64,000 nucleotides of DNA, from assembly GCA_902762295.1 (NCBI GenBank), contig CACWNX010000002.1:62001-126000 (forward strand), in the 5' to 3' direction. A program made the position numbers and the translations under genes. Below the pieces are notes generated by a model. It saw only the letters and a list, made by a program, of their open reading frames with translations. It made no database searches and had not been told where the DNA came from. Origin of the DNA: an uncultured Pseudomonadota bacterium (GTDB taxonomy: Bacteria; Pseudomonadota; Alphaproteobacteria; Rs-D84). Positions 54,872 to 64,000 of this stretch are shown here, one piece after another (position 1 is the first letter of the stretch; each line of letters starts with the position of its first letter).

Positions 54872-55351
54872 ATGAAACCAGACAAACGAAATTTTATAAT
54901 AATCAGCAAGCATCGTCGTTGGCAACGTCTGTGGCAATTTTTCTTTACCGGATGGGGACTGGTAATGGTTGCCGCATTGGTTGTCGGTGCGCTTTTCACG
55001 CGTCAACTGTTGTGGTCGCCAATATCGGTTATAAATATGACCGATATCATCAGCAACCAATTTAAAATGTCAAACGCGACATTTAATGGTATTGACGCGA
55101 ATGGCGAACCATTTACAATCATCGCCGAAACCGGTCGCCAAGAATACGATAATCCCGACATAATATTCCTTGACCATGTATCGGGCAATACGACCCAGAT
55201 TCAAAACGGGAAAAAAATTGTGTATAAATTTTCTGCAAATACGGGTGAATATAATCGCGCAAAAAAAACTGTTACATTAACCGGCAATGTTCGTATAAAA
55301 TCAAATGACGGCAACGAATTGCAAACGAAAGAATTGGTGGTAAAGATATGA
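54872..55351 (+). CDS. lptC: LptC-like LPS transport protein
   Basis: 159 residues: a cytoplasmic N-terminus of about 25 residues, one membrane anchor (about 27-48), and a periplasmic beta-jellyroll domain (GEPFTIIAETGRQEYDNPDI, TGEYNRAKKTVTLTGNVRIK). LptC receives LPS from LptBFG. The end overlaps the lptB start by four bases (ATGA). No separate lptA gene lies between them, unlike the usual lptC-lptA-lptB order. Confidence 0.85.
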   Translation: MKPDKRNFIIISKHRRWQRLWQFFFTGWGLVMVAALVVGALFTRQLLWSPISVINMTDIISNQFKMSNATFNGIDANGEPFTIIAETGRQEYDNPDIIFLDHVSGNTTQIQNGKKIVYKFSANTGEYNRAKKTVTLTGNVRIKSNDGNELQTKELVVKI

Positions 55352-56076
55352 AACAATCTGTATTAAAAATTGAACACTTGTCAAAATCGTATGGTCGCCG
55401 CGTTGTCTTGCGCGACATATCCATGGTTGCGGCCCAGGGTGAATCGGTTGGATTGCTTGGGCCGAATGGCGCGGGGAAAACGACTGCATTTTATTGTATC
55501 ACCGGTCAGTTAAATGCCACCGGCGGTCAAATATTTTTAAATTCCCAAGACATAACCCACCTGCCGTTTTATCAACGTGCGCGTCTGCATATTGGATACC
55601 TGCCCCAGGAAAACAGTGTTTTTCGCGGATTGAATGTTGAACAAAATATCCTGGCAATATTGGAAATGGTTGAACCCGACGCAAAAAAACGAAAACAAAA
55701 ATTAGATGCCCTGCTGGACGAATTTTCTATATCGCATCTGCGGCGCAGTCCGGCAACGGCACTGTCGGGTGGCGAACGCCGGCGCGTTGAAATTGCACGC
55801 GCGTTGGCAACCGATCCAAAGTTTATTTTACTGGACGAACCTTTTGCCGGGATTGACCCGATTGCCGTAAATGAAATTCGGTGTTTGGTATCACAATTAA
55901 AGAATCGGGGGCTGGGGGTAATTATCACCGACCATAATGTTCGTGAAACATTGGGCATTACCGACCGCAGTTATGTTCTGCACGATGGCAAGATTTTGAA
56001 ACATGGCACCAGCGCCGAAATCATCCGCGACCCGATGGTTAAAAAGGTGTACCTTGGCGAAGATTTTGTGATGTAG
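55348..56076 (+). CDS. lptB: LPS export ABC transporter ATPase
   Basis: 242 residues. Walker A LLGPNGAGKTTAFY, Q-loop region GYLPQENSVFRGL, signature LSGGERRRVEIARAL, Walker B FILLDEPFAGIDP and H-loop VIITDHNVRETL are all intact. The LPQE-S-FR-L stretch and overlap with lptC identify LptB over generic ABC ATPases. Confidence 0.95.
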   Translation: MKQSVLKIEHLSKSYGRRVVLRDISMVAAQGESVGLLGPNGAGKTTAFYCITGQLNATGGQIFLNSQDITHLPFYQRARLHIGYLPQENSVFRGLNVEQNILAILEMVEPDAKKRKQKLDALLDEFSISHLRRSPATALSGGERRRVEIARALATDPKFILLDEPFAGIDPIAVNEIRCLVSQLKNRGLGVIITDHNVRETLGITDRSYVLHDGKILKHGTSAEIIRDPMVKKVYLGEDFVM

Positions 56077-56142
56077 ATTTATAATTGACATAATGTATTT
56101 TTGTGATACGGTCATAACTACCCGATGATAAAAGGATATAAA

Positions 56143-56607
56143 ATGGGAAAAGTTAAAGAATATTTTAAATTATTGCATACTACACTTGCATACAATGAAA
56201 AACTAAATCGTTTAACATCAAAACAAATGCTGGTTGCGGAAACAATATTTTCCCAGCGGTTGCAACCAACAAATGGATTTTTTGTTCCGCGTCCATCAGA
56301 TTTTGTTGCACCGGTTGACTGGTGCGCGACCGACCCATGCGCGATTACCGTGTTTAGAAACGGCGGTGTTGACATGTGGGACGACCATTTAATAAACCTT
56401 GGAAATGGCGATGATATAAAAACATTTTATTGTCCATATTTTAAAAAAGATTCCGCATGCCAGGTAAAATTTTGCCAGTATCGTGACAAAAATAACGAAT
56501 ACATGAAATTAACGAACGAAATTGCCACGACAAAAAAACTTTATGACGATGCCGTTACCCTGCGCAAGGCGACATGGAAACAGATATTTTCACATAAATC
56601 CAAATAA
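56143..56607 (+). CDS. Cys-containing cytoplasmic protein of unknown function
   Basis: 154 residues from ATG 56143, which has AAAGGA upstream; an ATG at 56125 has none. No signal or membrane segment. Seven cysteines in DWCATDPCAI, FYCPYFKKDSACQVKFC suggest a metal site or disulfides. The C-terminal 45 residues are a charged helix. No family recognised. It follows lptB by 66 bases. Confidence 0.65.
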   Translation: MGKVKEYFKLLHTTLAYNEKLNRLTSKQMLVAETIFSQRLQPTNGFFVPRPSDFVAPVDWCATDPCAITVFRNGGVDMWDDHLINLGNGDDIKTFYCPYFKKDSACQVKFCQYRDKNNEYMKLTNEIATTKKLYDDAVTLRKATWKQIFSHKSK

Positions 56608-56977
56608 CTTAATAATGCAAACATGTTATAAAATTATTACCATAATATCGTTCTTCAAATATAAATTTAACATCAGCGACATAATTTGCAATACCGGCGG
56701 GGTCTGTGTTTAGCGCCCGCCGGTATTCGTACGATGAATACTCTTTGACGATAAAATCGGATTTTCCAATACTTCATTTTGCCGACGATCCGATTGATGC
56801 GGTATTTTGGACAATACGCCGATTCGTTCCCACCGCCGAAGTGCGGTGTTTGTTCTTGGGCGGTGTAATAAAGAGATCCCGGCCTGCGCCGGGATGACGA
56901 TTTATTCCGTCGGGATGACGATGCGCTGGATTCCGCATTATAAATGCGAAACAGCAAGCAACCAATCGCAACGGACA
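56608..56977. other. Repeat-rich intergenic region before clpB
   Basis: No gene supported. It contains a 12 bp inverted repeat AATACCGGCGGG/CCCGCCGGTATT (56690-56727), CACCGC/GCGGTG (56831-56848) and the REP-like unit at 56876-56920. Confidence 0.7.
56876..56922. repeat. REP-like palindromic repeat
   Basis: ATCCCGGCCTGCGCCGGGAT (56876-56895) is followed by GACG and a second partial GTCGGGATGACG. Similar GATCCCGG...CCGGGATGACG palindromes are widespread in Proteobacteria. Confidence 0.7.
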
Positions 56978-59035
56978 TTACTTTACAACCAATTCTTTGC
57001 CATGAACATCAATATAGACGGTTGAGCCTTCGCCCAATGCATCGGATAAAATCAAATCTGCAATTTTATCTTCAACCGCCGATGTAATCAGACGCTTTAA
57101 CGGTCGCGCCCCAAACACCGGGTCGTATCCGTGTTCACCAAGCCATTGAATTGCCTTGTCGGTGATATCCATTTCGATTCCGCGTGCAGCCAGTCGTTTT
57201 TTGACATTACGCAGTTGAATTTCAACGATTCCCGACATCACATCTTTACCCAGTTGGTTAAAGAACACAATTTCATCTATACGATTTATAAATTCTGGAC
57301 GAAATTGCTTTTTAACCGCATCCATTGTCGGCAAATTGCTGGTCATGATTATAATTGTGTTCGTAAAGTTCACAACATGACCCTGGCCATCGGTCAAACG
57401 GCCATCATCCAGTATCTGCAAGAACACATTAAACACATCGGGATGCGCCTTTTCAATTTCGTCAAACAATAATACCTGGTACGGGCGACGACGCACCGAT
57501 TCGGTAAGCGCCCCACCCTGTTCATATCCAACATAGCCCGGGGGACTGCCAATAAGACGCGCAACCGAATGTGGTTCCATATATTCACTCATATCGATTC
57601 GTGTCATTGCCGTATCATCATTAAACAGGTATTCTGCCAATGCCTTGGCAACCTCGGTTTTCCCAACACCGGTCGGCCCCAGGAACATAAAACTGCCCGA
57701 TGGACGGCGCGGGTCCGAAAGCCCCGCACGCGAACGACGAATCGCACGCGCAACAACCGACAGCGCCGCATCCTGGCCAACAACGCGTTTACGCAGTTCG
57801 TCTTCTATGTTCAGAAGTTTGGATTGTTCTGCAACCGTTAATCTGTCCGCGGGAACACCGGTCCATTTGCTGACCACCGCCGCAATATGCTCTGGCAAAA
57901 CCGTTTTATATTCGCGCGATTCGGCATTCATTTTTTTAATATTCGCCTCTAATTCCGGAATTTTACCGTATTGAAGCGCCGATGCCTTTTCATAATCACC
58001 ATTGCGCAATGCGGTTGCAACCTCGGCCTTGGCGGCATCCAGTGCCGCCATCGCATCCGATAACCCGCGCATTTTTTCCTGTTCGGCGCGCCATTCGGCG
58101 GTCATTTTATCCGACTTTGCCTGGGTTTCGGCGATAATTTTTTCCAATTCACCAAGGCGCTTTTTTGATTCTTCGTCTTTTTCTTTCTTTAATGCCTGTT
58201 GTTCTATTTTTAGTTGTGTTAAATGGCGGTCAACCTCGTCCAAGGCATCTGGCTTTGATGCGACCTCTATCCGCACACGCGCCGCCGCTTCGTCAATCAG
58301 GTCAATCGCCTTGTCCGGCAAAAAACGGTCCGTAATGTACCGATTCGATAAACGCACCGCCGCAACCAGTGCACTGTCCGAAATACGCACGCCATGATGA
58401 CCTTCGTATTTTTCTTTCAATCCACGCAGAATTGAAATCGTATCATCAACCGTTGGTTCATCAACATAAACCGGCTGGAAACGGCGCGCCAATGCCGGGT
58501 CTTTTTCAATATACTGACGATATTCGTCCAATGTCGTCGCACCCAAACAATGTAATTCGCCACGCGCCAACATCGGCTTTATCAAATTACCGGCATCCAT
58601 ACTGCCTTCGCCTTTGCCGGCACCAACCAATGTGTGTAATTCATCAATAAACAAAATAATTTGTCCGTTGGCATCTTTGACGGCCTTCAGAATCGCCTTG
58701 AAACGCGCCTCAAATTGTCCGCGGAACATTGCCCCCGCCATCAACGCACCCATATCCAGCGACAAAAGTTTTTTATTCTGCAAATTTTCCGGAATATCAC
58801 GCGAAATAATACGTTCTGCTAAACCTTCAACGATTGCCGTTTTACCAACACCGGGGTTTCCAATTAAAACCGGATTATTTTTTGTACGACGGGACAAAAC
58901 CTGGATAGTGCGACGAATTTCTTCGTCGCGTCCAATAACCGGGTCTAATTTTCCATCGGCCGCCAATTTTGTAAAATCGGTCGTATATTTTTGAATTGCC
59001 TGTTCAGGTGTTTCTTGCATTTCGTCTGGATTCAT
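56978..59035 (-). CDS. clpB: ClpB-type disaggregase without N-terminal domain
   Basis: Hsp100 AAA+ chaperone that resolubilises aggregates with DnaK. 685 residues from ATG 59035 ([12 protein letters not shown]). NBD1 has Walker A GNPGVGKT (59-66) and [12 protein letters not shown]. The middle coiled-coil domain is full length ([29 protein letters not shown]). NBD2 has [14 protein letters not shown] and [12 protein letters not shown]. No IGL/F loop for ClpP docking is seen, so it is ClpB and not ClpA. The Clp_N domain of about 150 residues is absent, and NBD2 is shortened after MTSNL. A heat-shock-like promoter lies upstream. Confidence 0.95.
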   Translation of the reverse strand: MNPDEMQETPEQAIQKYTTDFTKLAADGKLDPVIGRDEEIRRTIQVLSRRTKNNPVLIGNPGVGKTAIVEGLAERIISRDIPENLQNKKLLSLDMGALMAGAMFRGQFEARFKAILKAVKDANGQIILFIDELHTLVGAGKGEGSMDAGNLIKPMLARGELHCLGATTLDEYRQYIEKDPALARRFQPVYVDEPTVDDTISILRGLKEKYEGHHGVRISDSALVAAVRLSNRYITDRFLPDKAIDLIDEAAARVRIEVASKPDALDEVDRHLTQLKIEQQALKKEKDEESKKRLGELEKIIAETQAKSDKMTAEWRAEQEKMRGLSDAMAALDAAKAEVATALRNGDYEKASALQYGKIPELEANIKKMNAESREYKTVLPEHIAAVVSKWTGVPADRLTVAEQSKLLNIEDELRKRVVGQDAALSVVARAIRRSRAGLSDPRRPSGSFMFLGPTGVGKTEVAKALAEYLFNDDTAMTRIDMSEYMEPHSVARLIGSPPGYVGYEQGGALTESVRRRPYQVLLFDEIEKAHPDVFNVFLQILDDGRLTDGQGHVVNFTNTIIIMTSNLPTMDAVKKQFRPEFINRIDEIVFFNQLGKDVMSGIVEIQLRNVKKRLAARGIEMDITDKAIQWLGEHGYDPVFGARPLKRLITSAVEDKIADLILSDALGEGSTVYIDVHGKELVVK

Positions 59036-59062
59036 AAATGACTCCTTTTTTTTATCTGTGAT

Positions 59063-59092
59063 ATATATAGTTGCACATTTATCGTTTTCAAG
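59063..59092 (-). promoter_or_regulatory. Likely RpoH (heat-shock) promoter of clpB
   Basis: On the minus strand CTTGAA (59092-59087) and CTATATAT (59070-59063) are 16 bp apart, close to the alphaproteobacterial sigma32 consensus. Confidence 0.6.
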
Positions 59093-59146
59093 CAGTGGGA
59101 ACAAAAACCAATCACAAACAAATATGCGAAAAAGATAAAACAATAC

Positions 59147-59173
59147 TTGACTTTTCGGGATTTTTGTTATAAA
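59147..59173 (+). promoter_or_regulatory. Possible promoter of rpmB
   Basis: TTGACT at 59147-59152 and TATAAA at 59168-59173, 15 bp apart, 28 bp before the start codon. Confidence 0.45.
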
Positions 59174-59201
59174 TTATGCCGCAGTGATTAAAGGATTAAA
59201 T

Positions 59202-59570
59202 ATGCCAAGAGTATGTAAAGTAACAGGTAAAAAAACAGAAGTCGGTATGAATGTTTCCCACTCGGAACGCCATACAAAGCGCACATTCTTGCCGAATCTG
59301 CATGTATTAAAGTTTCATAGTGATATTCTGGGGCGCGATTTTTCATTGCGTCTGTCGGCGGCAGGTCTGCGTACATTGACCAAGCATGGTGGTTTGGATG
59401 CCTATGTTATGGCAAAGCCAGTATCGCGCCTGACACCGGAAATGGCGGCAATAAAAAAGGCCATCGTCAAGAAAAATGGCGCGACCGAAAAACCGACAAA
59501 AAAACCAACGCACAAGGCGAACCGCAGTGCGCGATTGGTAAAGAAAGTTGAAACCAAAAAAGCAAAATAA
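59202..59570 (+). CDS. rpmB: Large ribosomal subunit protein bL28 with basic C-terminal extension
   Basis: 122 residues; ATG at 59202 (MPRVCKVTGKKTEVGMNVSH) has AAAGGA upstream. The L28 core covers about 1-80 (SERHTKRTFLPNLHVLK, LRLSAAGLRTLTKHGG). About 40 further residues are Lys/Thr/Ala-rich (TEKPTKKPTHKANRSARL), longer than typical L28 and reminiscent of the S9 extension at 34363. Confidence 0.95.
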   Translation: MPRVCKVTGKKTEVGMNVSHSERHTKRTFLPNLHVLKFHSDILGRDFSLRLSAAGLRTLTKHGGLDAYVMAKPVSRLTPEMAAIKKAIVKKNGATEKPTKKPTHKANRSARLVKKVETKKAK

Positions 59571-59579
59571 TTTTGCAAC

Positions 59580-59664
59580 GGCCCTGTGGTGGAATTGGTA
59601 GACGCGCTTGACTCAAAATCAAGTTCCGCAAGGAGTGTCGGTTCAAGTCCGACCAGGGCCACCA
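59580..59664 (+). tRNA. tRNA-Leu (anticodon CAA)
   Basis: Acceptor GGCCCTG/CAGGGCC, anticodon stem CTTGA/TCAAG with loop CTCAAAA, long variable arm, T arm GTCGG TTCAAGT CCGAC, encoded CCA. No tail-duplication element follows it. Confidence 0.95.
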
Positions 59665-59678
59665 AAAAATTTCGTTAA

Positions 59679-59706
59679 TAAAAATCGCCCAAATGGGCGA
59701 TTTTTA
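59679..59706. terminator. Bidirectional terminator after tRNA-Leu
   Basis: AAAAATCGCCC pairs with GGGCGATTTTT. Confidence 0.9.
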
Positions 59707-60078
59707 TATTTTCTTGATTGCGGAAACATCAACTTCCATTACTGACATTCCGTTTTTGTCAACTTCACCCCAAATCTCTACCATATCGCTTGGCGAAACG
59801 GTTAAACCATTCCAATCTTCTTCGTCTATTTCCAGGTTGATGGTTCCGGTATTATCTTGGAACACATACGAATTTTCACCGTTCTGGCGCAACAGGTAAC
59901 CGCGAATTACAACCGGTGAATCATCGGACAATCCACGAACCTCTTCGACGGTCATAACTGTCGTCATATTGTTATTATTCATATTGTTGTTATCCATCTT
60001 TGCCATATTACCCGGACCGGCAAATGCACCACCCGATACAATCGCACCAAGTGCCGCCAACATTGATATTTTCTTCAT
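59704..60078 (-). CDS. YgiW/YdeI-type exported OB-fold protein
   Basis: 124 residues, signal peptide ending near GGAFA. Asn/Met-rich spacer (MDNNNMNNNNM) then a BOF domain: TVEEVRGLSDDSPVVIRGYL, YVFQDNTGTINLEID, VEIWGEVDKNG. Members bind ligands in the periplasm and are linked to stress responses. Ribosome site AAAGGAAA. Confidence 0.88.
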   Translation of the reverse strand: MKKISMLAALGAIVSGGAFAGPGNMAKMDNNNMNNNNMTTVMTVEEVRGLSDDSPVVIRGYLLRQNGENSYVFQDNTGTINLEIDEEDWNGLTVSPSDMVEIWGEVDKNGMSVMEVDVSAIKKI

Positions 60079-60227
60079 ATTTTTTTCCTTTGGTTTGTAT
60101 AATGTTTATGTGTGTTTAACACAAAACTATTATACCGCGATACCACGATAATTTGTTCAGGAATGGTTTCGTATATCTAATTGACTCTGTTTAAAAGTAT
60201 GATATGGTTCATAAAAAAGGTGATACT

Positions 60228-60458
60228 ATGGAAAAAGAAAATAAAAATAACAATTCACGAACATTATTTTCTGTGCCATTGAATGGATGTCTGATGGTTA
60301 TAATATTATCGGCAATCGCAGGAATATTTATCAACGAATGCAAACGCTCGCAAATCAGATTGGAAAACGATAAACAAAAATACCAAAATGACACAATCTC
60401 GACATTGAAACACATTGCAAACAATACATTTATTTTTAACAACGCACGCACACGTTAG
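60228..60458 (+). CDS. Small single-span membrane protein
   Basis: 76 residues from ATG 60228, with AAAGGTG upstream. A hydrophilic Asn/Lys-rich N-terminus precedes one membrane helix (GCLMVIILSAIAGIFI) and a charged helical tail. The end overlaps the convergent peptidase gene by four bases. No family recognised. Confidence 0.55.
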   Translation: MEKENKNNNSRTLFSVPLNGCLMVIILSAIAGIFINECKRSQIRLENDKQKYQNDTISTLKHIANNTFIFNNARTR

Positions 60459-61162
60459 AGTATTTCATGTAACCGCGCACCATTTGTATTCAGCCAACGC
60501 CGCGCGCGTTCAACACCGAATCCATAAAGTTCGCGCACCGTTGCCCAAAATTCAGGCGAATGATCCATATGCCTGACATGCGCCAATTCATGCATCACAA
60601 CATATCTCATTACATCATACGGGGCCAGTCCCAATCGCCACGAAAACGACATTGTTCCCGTTGTGGAACGCGAACCCCATCGCGACGATGTATCGCGCAG
60701 GCATATTCGACGTGGCCATAAATCACGCGGCGTGGTGCGAATAATTTCTTTAATTTTATTTAATAATTCCGATTTAACAAACATCCGTACACGATTTTCA
60801 ATCATCTTTGCATCACCACCAACCGTCAGTGTATATGTTCCATTCCAATTTTCTGTAAATTTATTACCACGGATTGCGCCATCATAAATAACGGTCACCA
60901 TCATACCCAAAAATTCAAATCTGTCACCTGATTGAATATGTTTTTTTATTGGTGCGCTTGCAAAAAAACGTTCCAGCCACCTGCGTTTCTGTTCAACGAA
61001 CTTCATCGCCGCCGCATTTGATGCTATCCATGGCCGTGATATATCTATGCGACGCATATCACCGGCATGTGGTCGCAGTGTTATATTTCGCACCCCCCGT
61101 CGCGCAGTTATCACAATGGGTATTGTTTCACCGGTTGAAGTTATAAATTTAAAATCTGACAT
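60455..61162 (-). CDS. YgjP/DUF45-type M48-like zinc metallopeptidase
   Basis: 235 residues. Zn-binding HELAHVRHMDHSPEFW motif (third ligand His or Glu in the downstream helix) with the preceding RDTSSRWGSRSTTGTMSFSW segment, which is the signature of the YgjP group. Cytoplasmic, no signal peptide. Its start overlaps the transketolase end by 14 bases, so it is co-expressed with it. Substrate unknown for the family. Confidence 0.88.
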   Translation of the reverse strand: MSDFKFITSTGETIPIVITARRGVRNITLRPHAGDMRRIDISRPWIASNAAAMKFVEQKRRWLERFFASAPIKKHIQSGDRFEFLGMMVTVIYDGAIRGNKFTENWNGTYTLTVGGDAKMIENRVRMFVKSELLNKIKEIIRTTPRDLWPRRICLRDTSSRWGSRSTTGTMSFSWRLGLAPYDVMRYVVMHELAHVRHMDHSPEFWATVRELYGFGVERARRWLNTNGARLHEIL

Positions 61163-62933
61163 TTTTCATTTTGGATGTAATTGCGGCAACAATCGCATCT
61201 GCATCAAAGCCGTATTCACGGTACACCATATCACCCGGTCCCGTCAAACCAAATTCATCTATTCCGATTACATCGTCGGCAAATTCAAACCACGGCGCGC
61301 CAGCAGCGGCCTCTAACGCGATTACACGACCACGCAAAATATTCTTTTTATATTCTGGTGGCATATCACGAAAACGCGATACAGACGGCATACTGACAAC
61401 CTGGGCCCCGATTCTCATACGGCGCGCAACGGCGACCGCCAATGGGACTTCGGATCCGGTTGCAATAATTGTTATACGAATACGATTCATTTTTGGGCGA
61501 TAAACGACATATGCCCCGGCATCAATGTATCCAGATATTGGACCACCAACACGCATAATTTTCTGACGCGACAATACAATACATGATGGTCGATCGGTTT
61601 CAGATAATGCAGTTCGCCACGCCCATGCAACCTCGGTCATATTACATGGACGAAACACATTCATATTTGGAATCATTCGCAATCCCGGCAATTGTTCAAC
61701 CGGTTGATGTGTTGGACCGTCTTGACCAACGGCGATACTGTCATGTGTTAACACATACACAACCGGCAAATGCGACAATGCCGCCAAACGCATTGCGCCA
61801 CGCATATAGTCACTGAACACCAAAAATGTTGACCCAACGGCACGAACGCCCGCATATGCCATACCATTCATGACCGCCGCCATTGCATGTTCACGCACAC
61901 CATAATTAATATAGTTTCCCGAAAAATTATCTGGGGTTATATCAACCGAATCTGGCACACGCACATTTGTACTGTGTCCTAAATCCGCACTGCCAATAAT
62001 AATATCTGCGCCCTTTTGCAGCAATCTTTCAAGGTACAATCCCGACATTTCGCGTGTAGAAATAAACTGGGGCACATCGGGCAACAAAACACTTGGTACA
62101 GATACATATTTTACGCGCGACATAACAGGATGTTCACGCGATAGATTTTTCCAAAGATTATATCCACGTGGTGAATCAAACCGTTCAATTAACATCGCGA
62201 TTTCCGCATCGGATAAATCATATCCGTGTGCACGCGATGTGCCGGCAACATTTGAACCAATACCGATAATTGTATCACACTTAATAAACAGTGGTAATTC
62301 AGACGGAACACTTACCGCATCATATAATTCATCAAAATCGTGTCCATTTACATCACGCACATTCCAACCGGCGGCACGCATACGCATTGGGACATTCACA
62401 TCGGTCTGGGCAATACCATCTATACTGACACCGTTGTTATCCCATAGCAATACCAAATTATCCAATTTGTACCGACCGGCGATGGCAATCGCCTCTTGCG
62501 CGACACCTTCCATTAAATCACCATCACTGCACAGACAATACACCCGACCATTTGTACCTCGATGTTTTTCTGCAATGGCCATTCCAACCGCATTCGCCAC
62601 CCCCTGGCCCAGCGGTCCGGTCGTTGCAGACACCCCGGCAATACCAAATTCCGGGTGTCCTGGTAATCCACCAAGACGACGGAATGAATCAAGGTCACCA
62701 ACACGATATCCCGCAAGTTTTAGTGCCGAATATAATAATGCCGAACCATGCCCCGCCGATAAAACGAATCGGTCTTGCACCGGATTTAAGATAACCGCGT
62801 AAACCATTGTGACGATATCTGCCACCCCCAGCGCAATACCAATATGCCCACTTTTTGCATGTTTCAACACGCGCAACGCGGTCGCGCGCAACGCATCTGA
62901 CATTTCGTGTAAATTCTTGGCATCTATATTCAT
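61149..62933 (-). CDS. tkt: Transketolase
   Basis: TPP-dependent two-carbon transfer between sugar phosphates in the pentose phosphate pathway. 594 residues, shorter than the usual 650-670, mainly at the C-terminus. TPP and Mg site CSDGDLMEGVAQEA, WDNNGVSIDG; active-site His in SGHIGIALG (usually SGHPG) and GHGSALLYS. The pyrimidine domain reads THDSIAVGQDGPTHQPVEQL. Complete catalytic residues. Confidence 0.92.
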   Translation of the reverse strand: MNIDAKNLHEMSDALRATALRVLKHAKSGHIGIALGVADIVTMVYAVILNPVQDRFVLSAGHGSALLYSALKLAGYRVGDLDSFRRLGGLPGHPEFGIAGVSATTGPLGQGVANAVGMAIAEKHRGTNGRVYCLCSDGDLMEGVAQEAIAIAGRYKLDNLVLLWDNNGVSIDGIAQTDVNVPMRMRAAGWNVRDVNGHDFDELYDAVSVPSELPLFIKCDTIIGIGSNVAGTSRAHGYDLSDAEIAMLIERFDSPRGYNLWKNLSREHPVMSRVKYVSVPSVLLPDVPQFISTREMSGLYLERLLQKGADIIIGSADLGHSTNVRVPDSVDITPDNFSGNYINYGVREHAMAAVMNGMAYAGVRAVGSTFLVFSDYMRGAMRLAALSHLPVVYVLTHDSIAVGQDGPTHQPVEQLPGLRMIPNMNVFRPCNMTEVAWAWRTALSETDRPSCIVLSRQKIMRVGGPISGYIDAGAYVVYRPKMNRIRITIIATGSEVPLAVAVARRMRIGAQVVSMPSVSRFRDMPPEYKKNILRGRVIALEAAAGAPWFEFADDVIGIDEFGLTGPGDMVYREYGFDADAIVAAITSKMKNVRF

Positions 62934-62969
62934 TTTGTGATATTATATCATAAAACAAAGGTAAAAAAA

Positions 62970-63398
62970 ATGTTAAAAATTTGGACAGATGGCAGTTGTT
63001 TGGGAAACCCCGGTCCGGGCGGTTGGGCATTCATTGCAACCGATGGTAAAAACACCGCAGAACGCAGCGGCGGTGAACGCGACACCACAAATAACCGTAT
63101 GGAACTAACCGCGGTCATCCGCGCAATCCGCGCGGCACGCCGACACAACGAACTAGAGATTCACACCGACAGTCAATATGTAAAAAATGGCATGCAGACC
63201 TGGATAAAAAATTGGCGCAAAAATAATTGGCGTACTGCGGACAAAAAACCGGTAAAAAATAAAGAACTGTGGATAATGCTGGACGAATTGGCATCACAAA
63301 TAAAAATCCATTGGGTTTGGGTGCGTGGGCATAATGGCAATGAAATGAACGAACGGTGCGATGAATTGGCACGCGCCGCCGCCGAAAAAATGCAATAA
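62970..63398 (+). CDS. rnhA: Ribonuclease HI
   Basis: 142 residues from ATG 62970 (MLKIWTDGSCLGNPGPGGWA), ribosome site AAAGGT. The catalytic carboxylates are visible: Asp near 7 in TDGSC, Glu in MELTAVIRA, Asp in HTDSQYV and the last Asp in RCDELARAA. Degrades RNA in RNA-DNA hybrids. Divergent from transketolase, with overlapping promoter space. Confidence 0.97.
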   Translation: MLKIWTDGSCLGNPGPGGWAFIATDGKNTAERSGGERDTTNNRMELTAVIRAIRAARRHNELEIHTDSQYVKNGMQTWIKNWRKNNWRTADKKPVKNKELWIMLDELASQIKIHWVWVRGHNGNEMNERCDELARAAAEKMQ

Positions 63399-63511
63399 CA
63401 TACACATTTGTCGCATCGTATGTTATGGATAACATTTAAAAACTCACTGTTTAATCCCCTTGCCTTATTAAAAAAAAGGGACTATTATTGGGCGACATAA
63501 AAAAATCATAA

Positions 63512-64000
<489 letters not shown>

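Noticed and set aside
56673..56978. 101-residue minus-strand frame
   Set aside because: It consists of palindromic repeat sequence and has Ser/Arg-rich repeat-derived composition.

Overview
The window looks like chromosomal DNA of an anaerobic, gut-type alphaproteobacterium. Three observations support this. There is a GcrA cell-cycle regulator, a family largely confined to Alphaproteobacteria. The gene order ruvB-ybgC-tolQ-tolR-tolA and the Gram-negative lipid A/LPS genes (lpxA, lpxB, lptC, lptB) fit that class. The start of a pyruvate:ferredoxin oxidoreductase at the right edge points to oxygen-independent pyruvate metabolism. The genus is not determinable from sequence alone. No prophage block, insertion sequence, rRNA operon or CRISPR array is visible.

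Layout. 1-2.0 kb: an exported BspA-type leucine-rich-repeat protein running off the left edge. 2.1-2.5 kb: RNase P RNA. 2.5-6.2 kb: a leftward operon of an alpha/beta-hydrolase fold protein, ruvB, ybgC and tolQRA, with an unusually short TolQ. 6.3-11 kb: an exported protein, a two-component system and argS. 11-13.2 kb: an OmpA-domain exported protein. 13.3-17.1 kb: tRNA-Pro(GGG), a His-rich exported protein, acpS, a large membrane coiled-coil protein and gcrA. 17.1-21.7 kb: a prepilin peptidase followed by two large and one small exported protein. 21.7-22.3 kb: four leftward tRNA genes (Val-CAC, Leu-UAA, Ala-CGC, Leu-CAG). 22.5-25.3 kb: a 919-residue Cys-rich exported protein. 25.4-31.3 kb: lpxB/lpxA, a polytopic membrane protein, a TrmN6-like methyltransferase, then M23 peptidase, bactofilin and rpiB. 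31.3-36.4 kb: leuS, rplM-rpsI and tig. 37.3-38.4 kb: a long AT-rich stretch without a credible gene. 38.4-46.2 kb: prfA/hisS, small enzymes, tRNA-Pro(UGG) and a second Cys-motif exported protein. 46.2-50.1 kb: a spanin-like overlapping pair, rho, ssb, eno and a superinfection-immunity-family protein. 50.3-54.8 kb: a leftward run of envelope proteins, including an OmpA-domain lipoprotein. 54.9-64 kb: lptC-lptB, clpB lacking its N domain, rpmB, tRNA-Leu(CAA), an OB-fold protein, an M48-type peptidase, a transketolase, rnhA and the start of the PFOR gene.

Functional themes are envelope construction (Tol, Lpt, Lpx, bactofilin/M23, OmpA-domain anchors), translation (four synthetase or release-factor genes, ribosomal proteins, seven tRNAs), and a notable set of large, Cys-containing, signal-peptide-bearing proteins without recognisable family that seem lineage-specific.

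The most unusual signal is a class of short elements lying directly 3' of tRNA genes. After tRNA-Pro(GGG), tRNA-Val(CAC) and, in decayed form, tRNA-Pro(UGG), the tRNA 3' end is repeated 150-240 bp downstream. In the first two loci the intervening DNA shares conserved blocks although the duplicated tRNA tails differ. This resembles attL/attR-bracketed miniature elements without any integrase, or a tRNA-tail-copying element. Other points of interest are an apparent one-base frameshift in a small gene, a TolQ without its cytoplasmic domain, a hydrolase-fold protein without nucleophile and His, a spanin-like nested gene pair, a metal-ligand-rich insert in trigger factor, and a dispersed heptad-like intergenic repeat.
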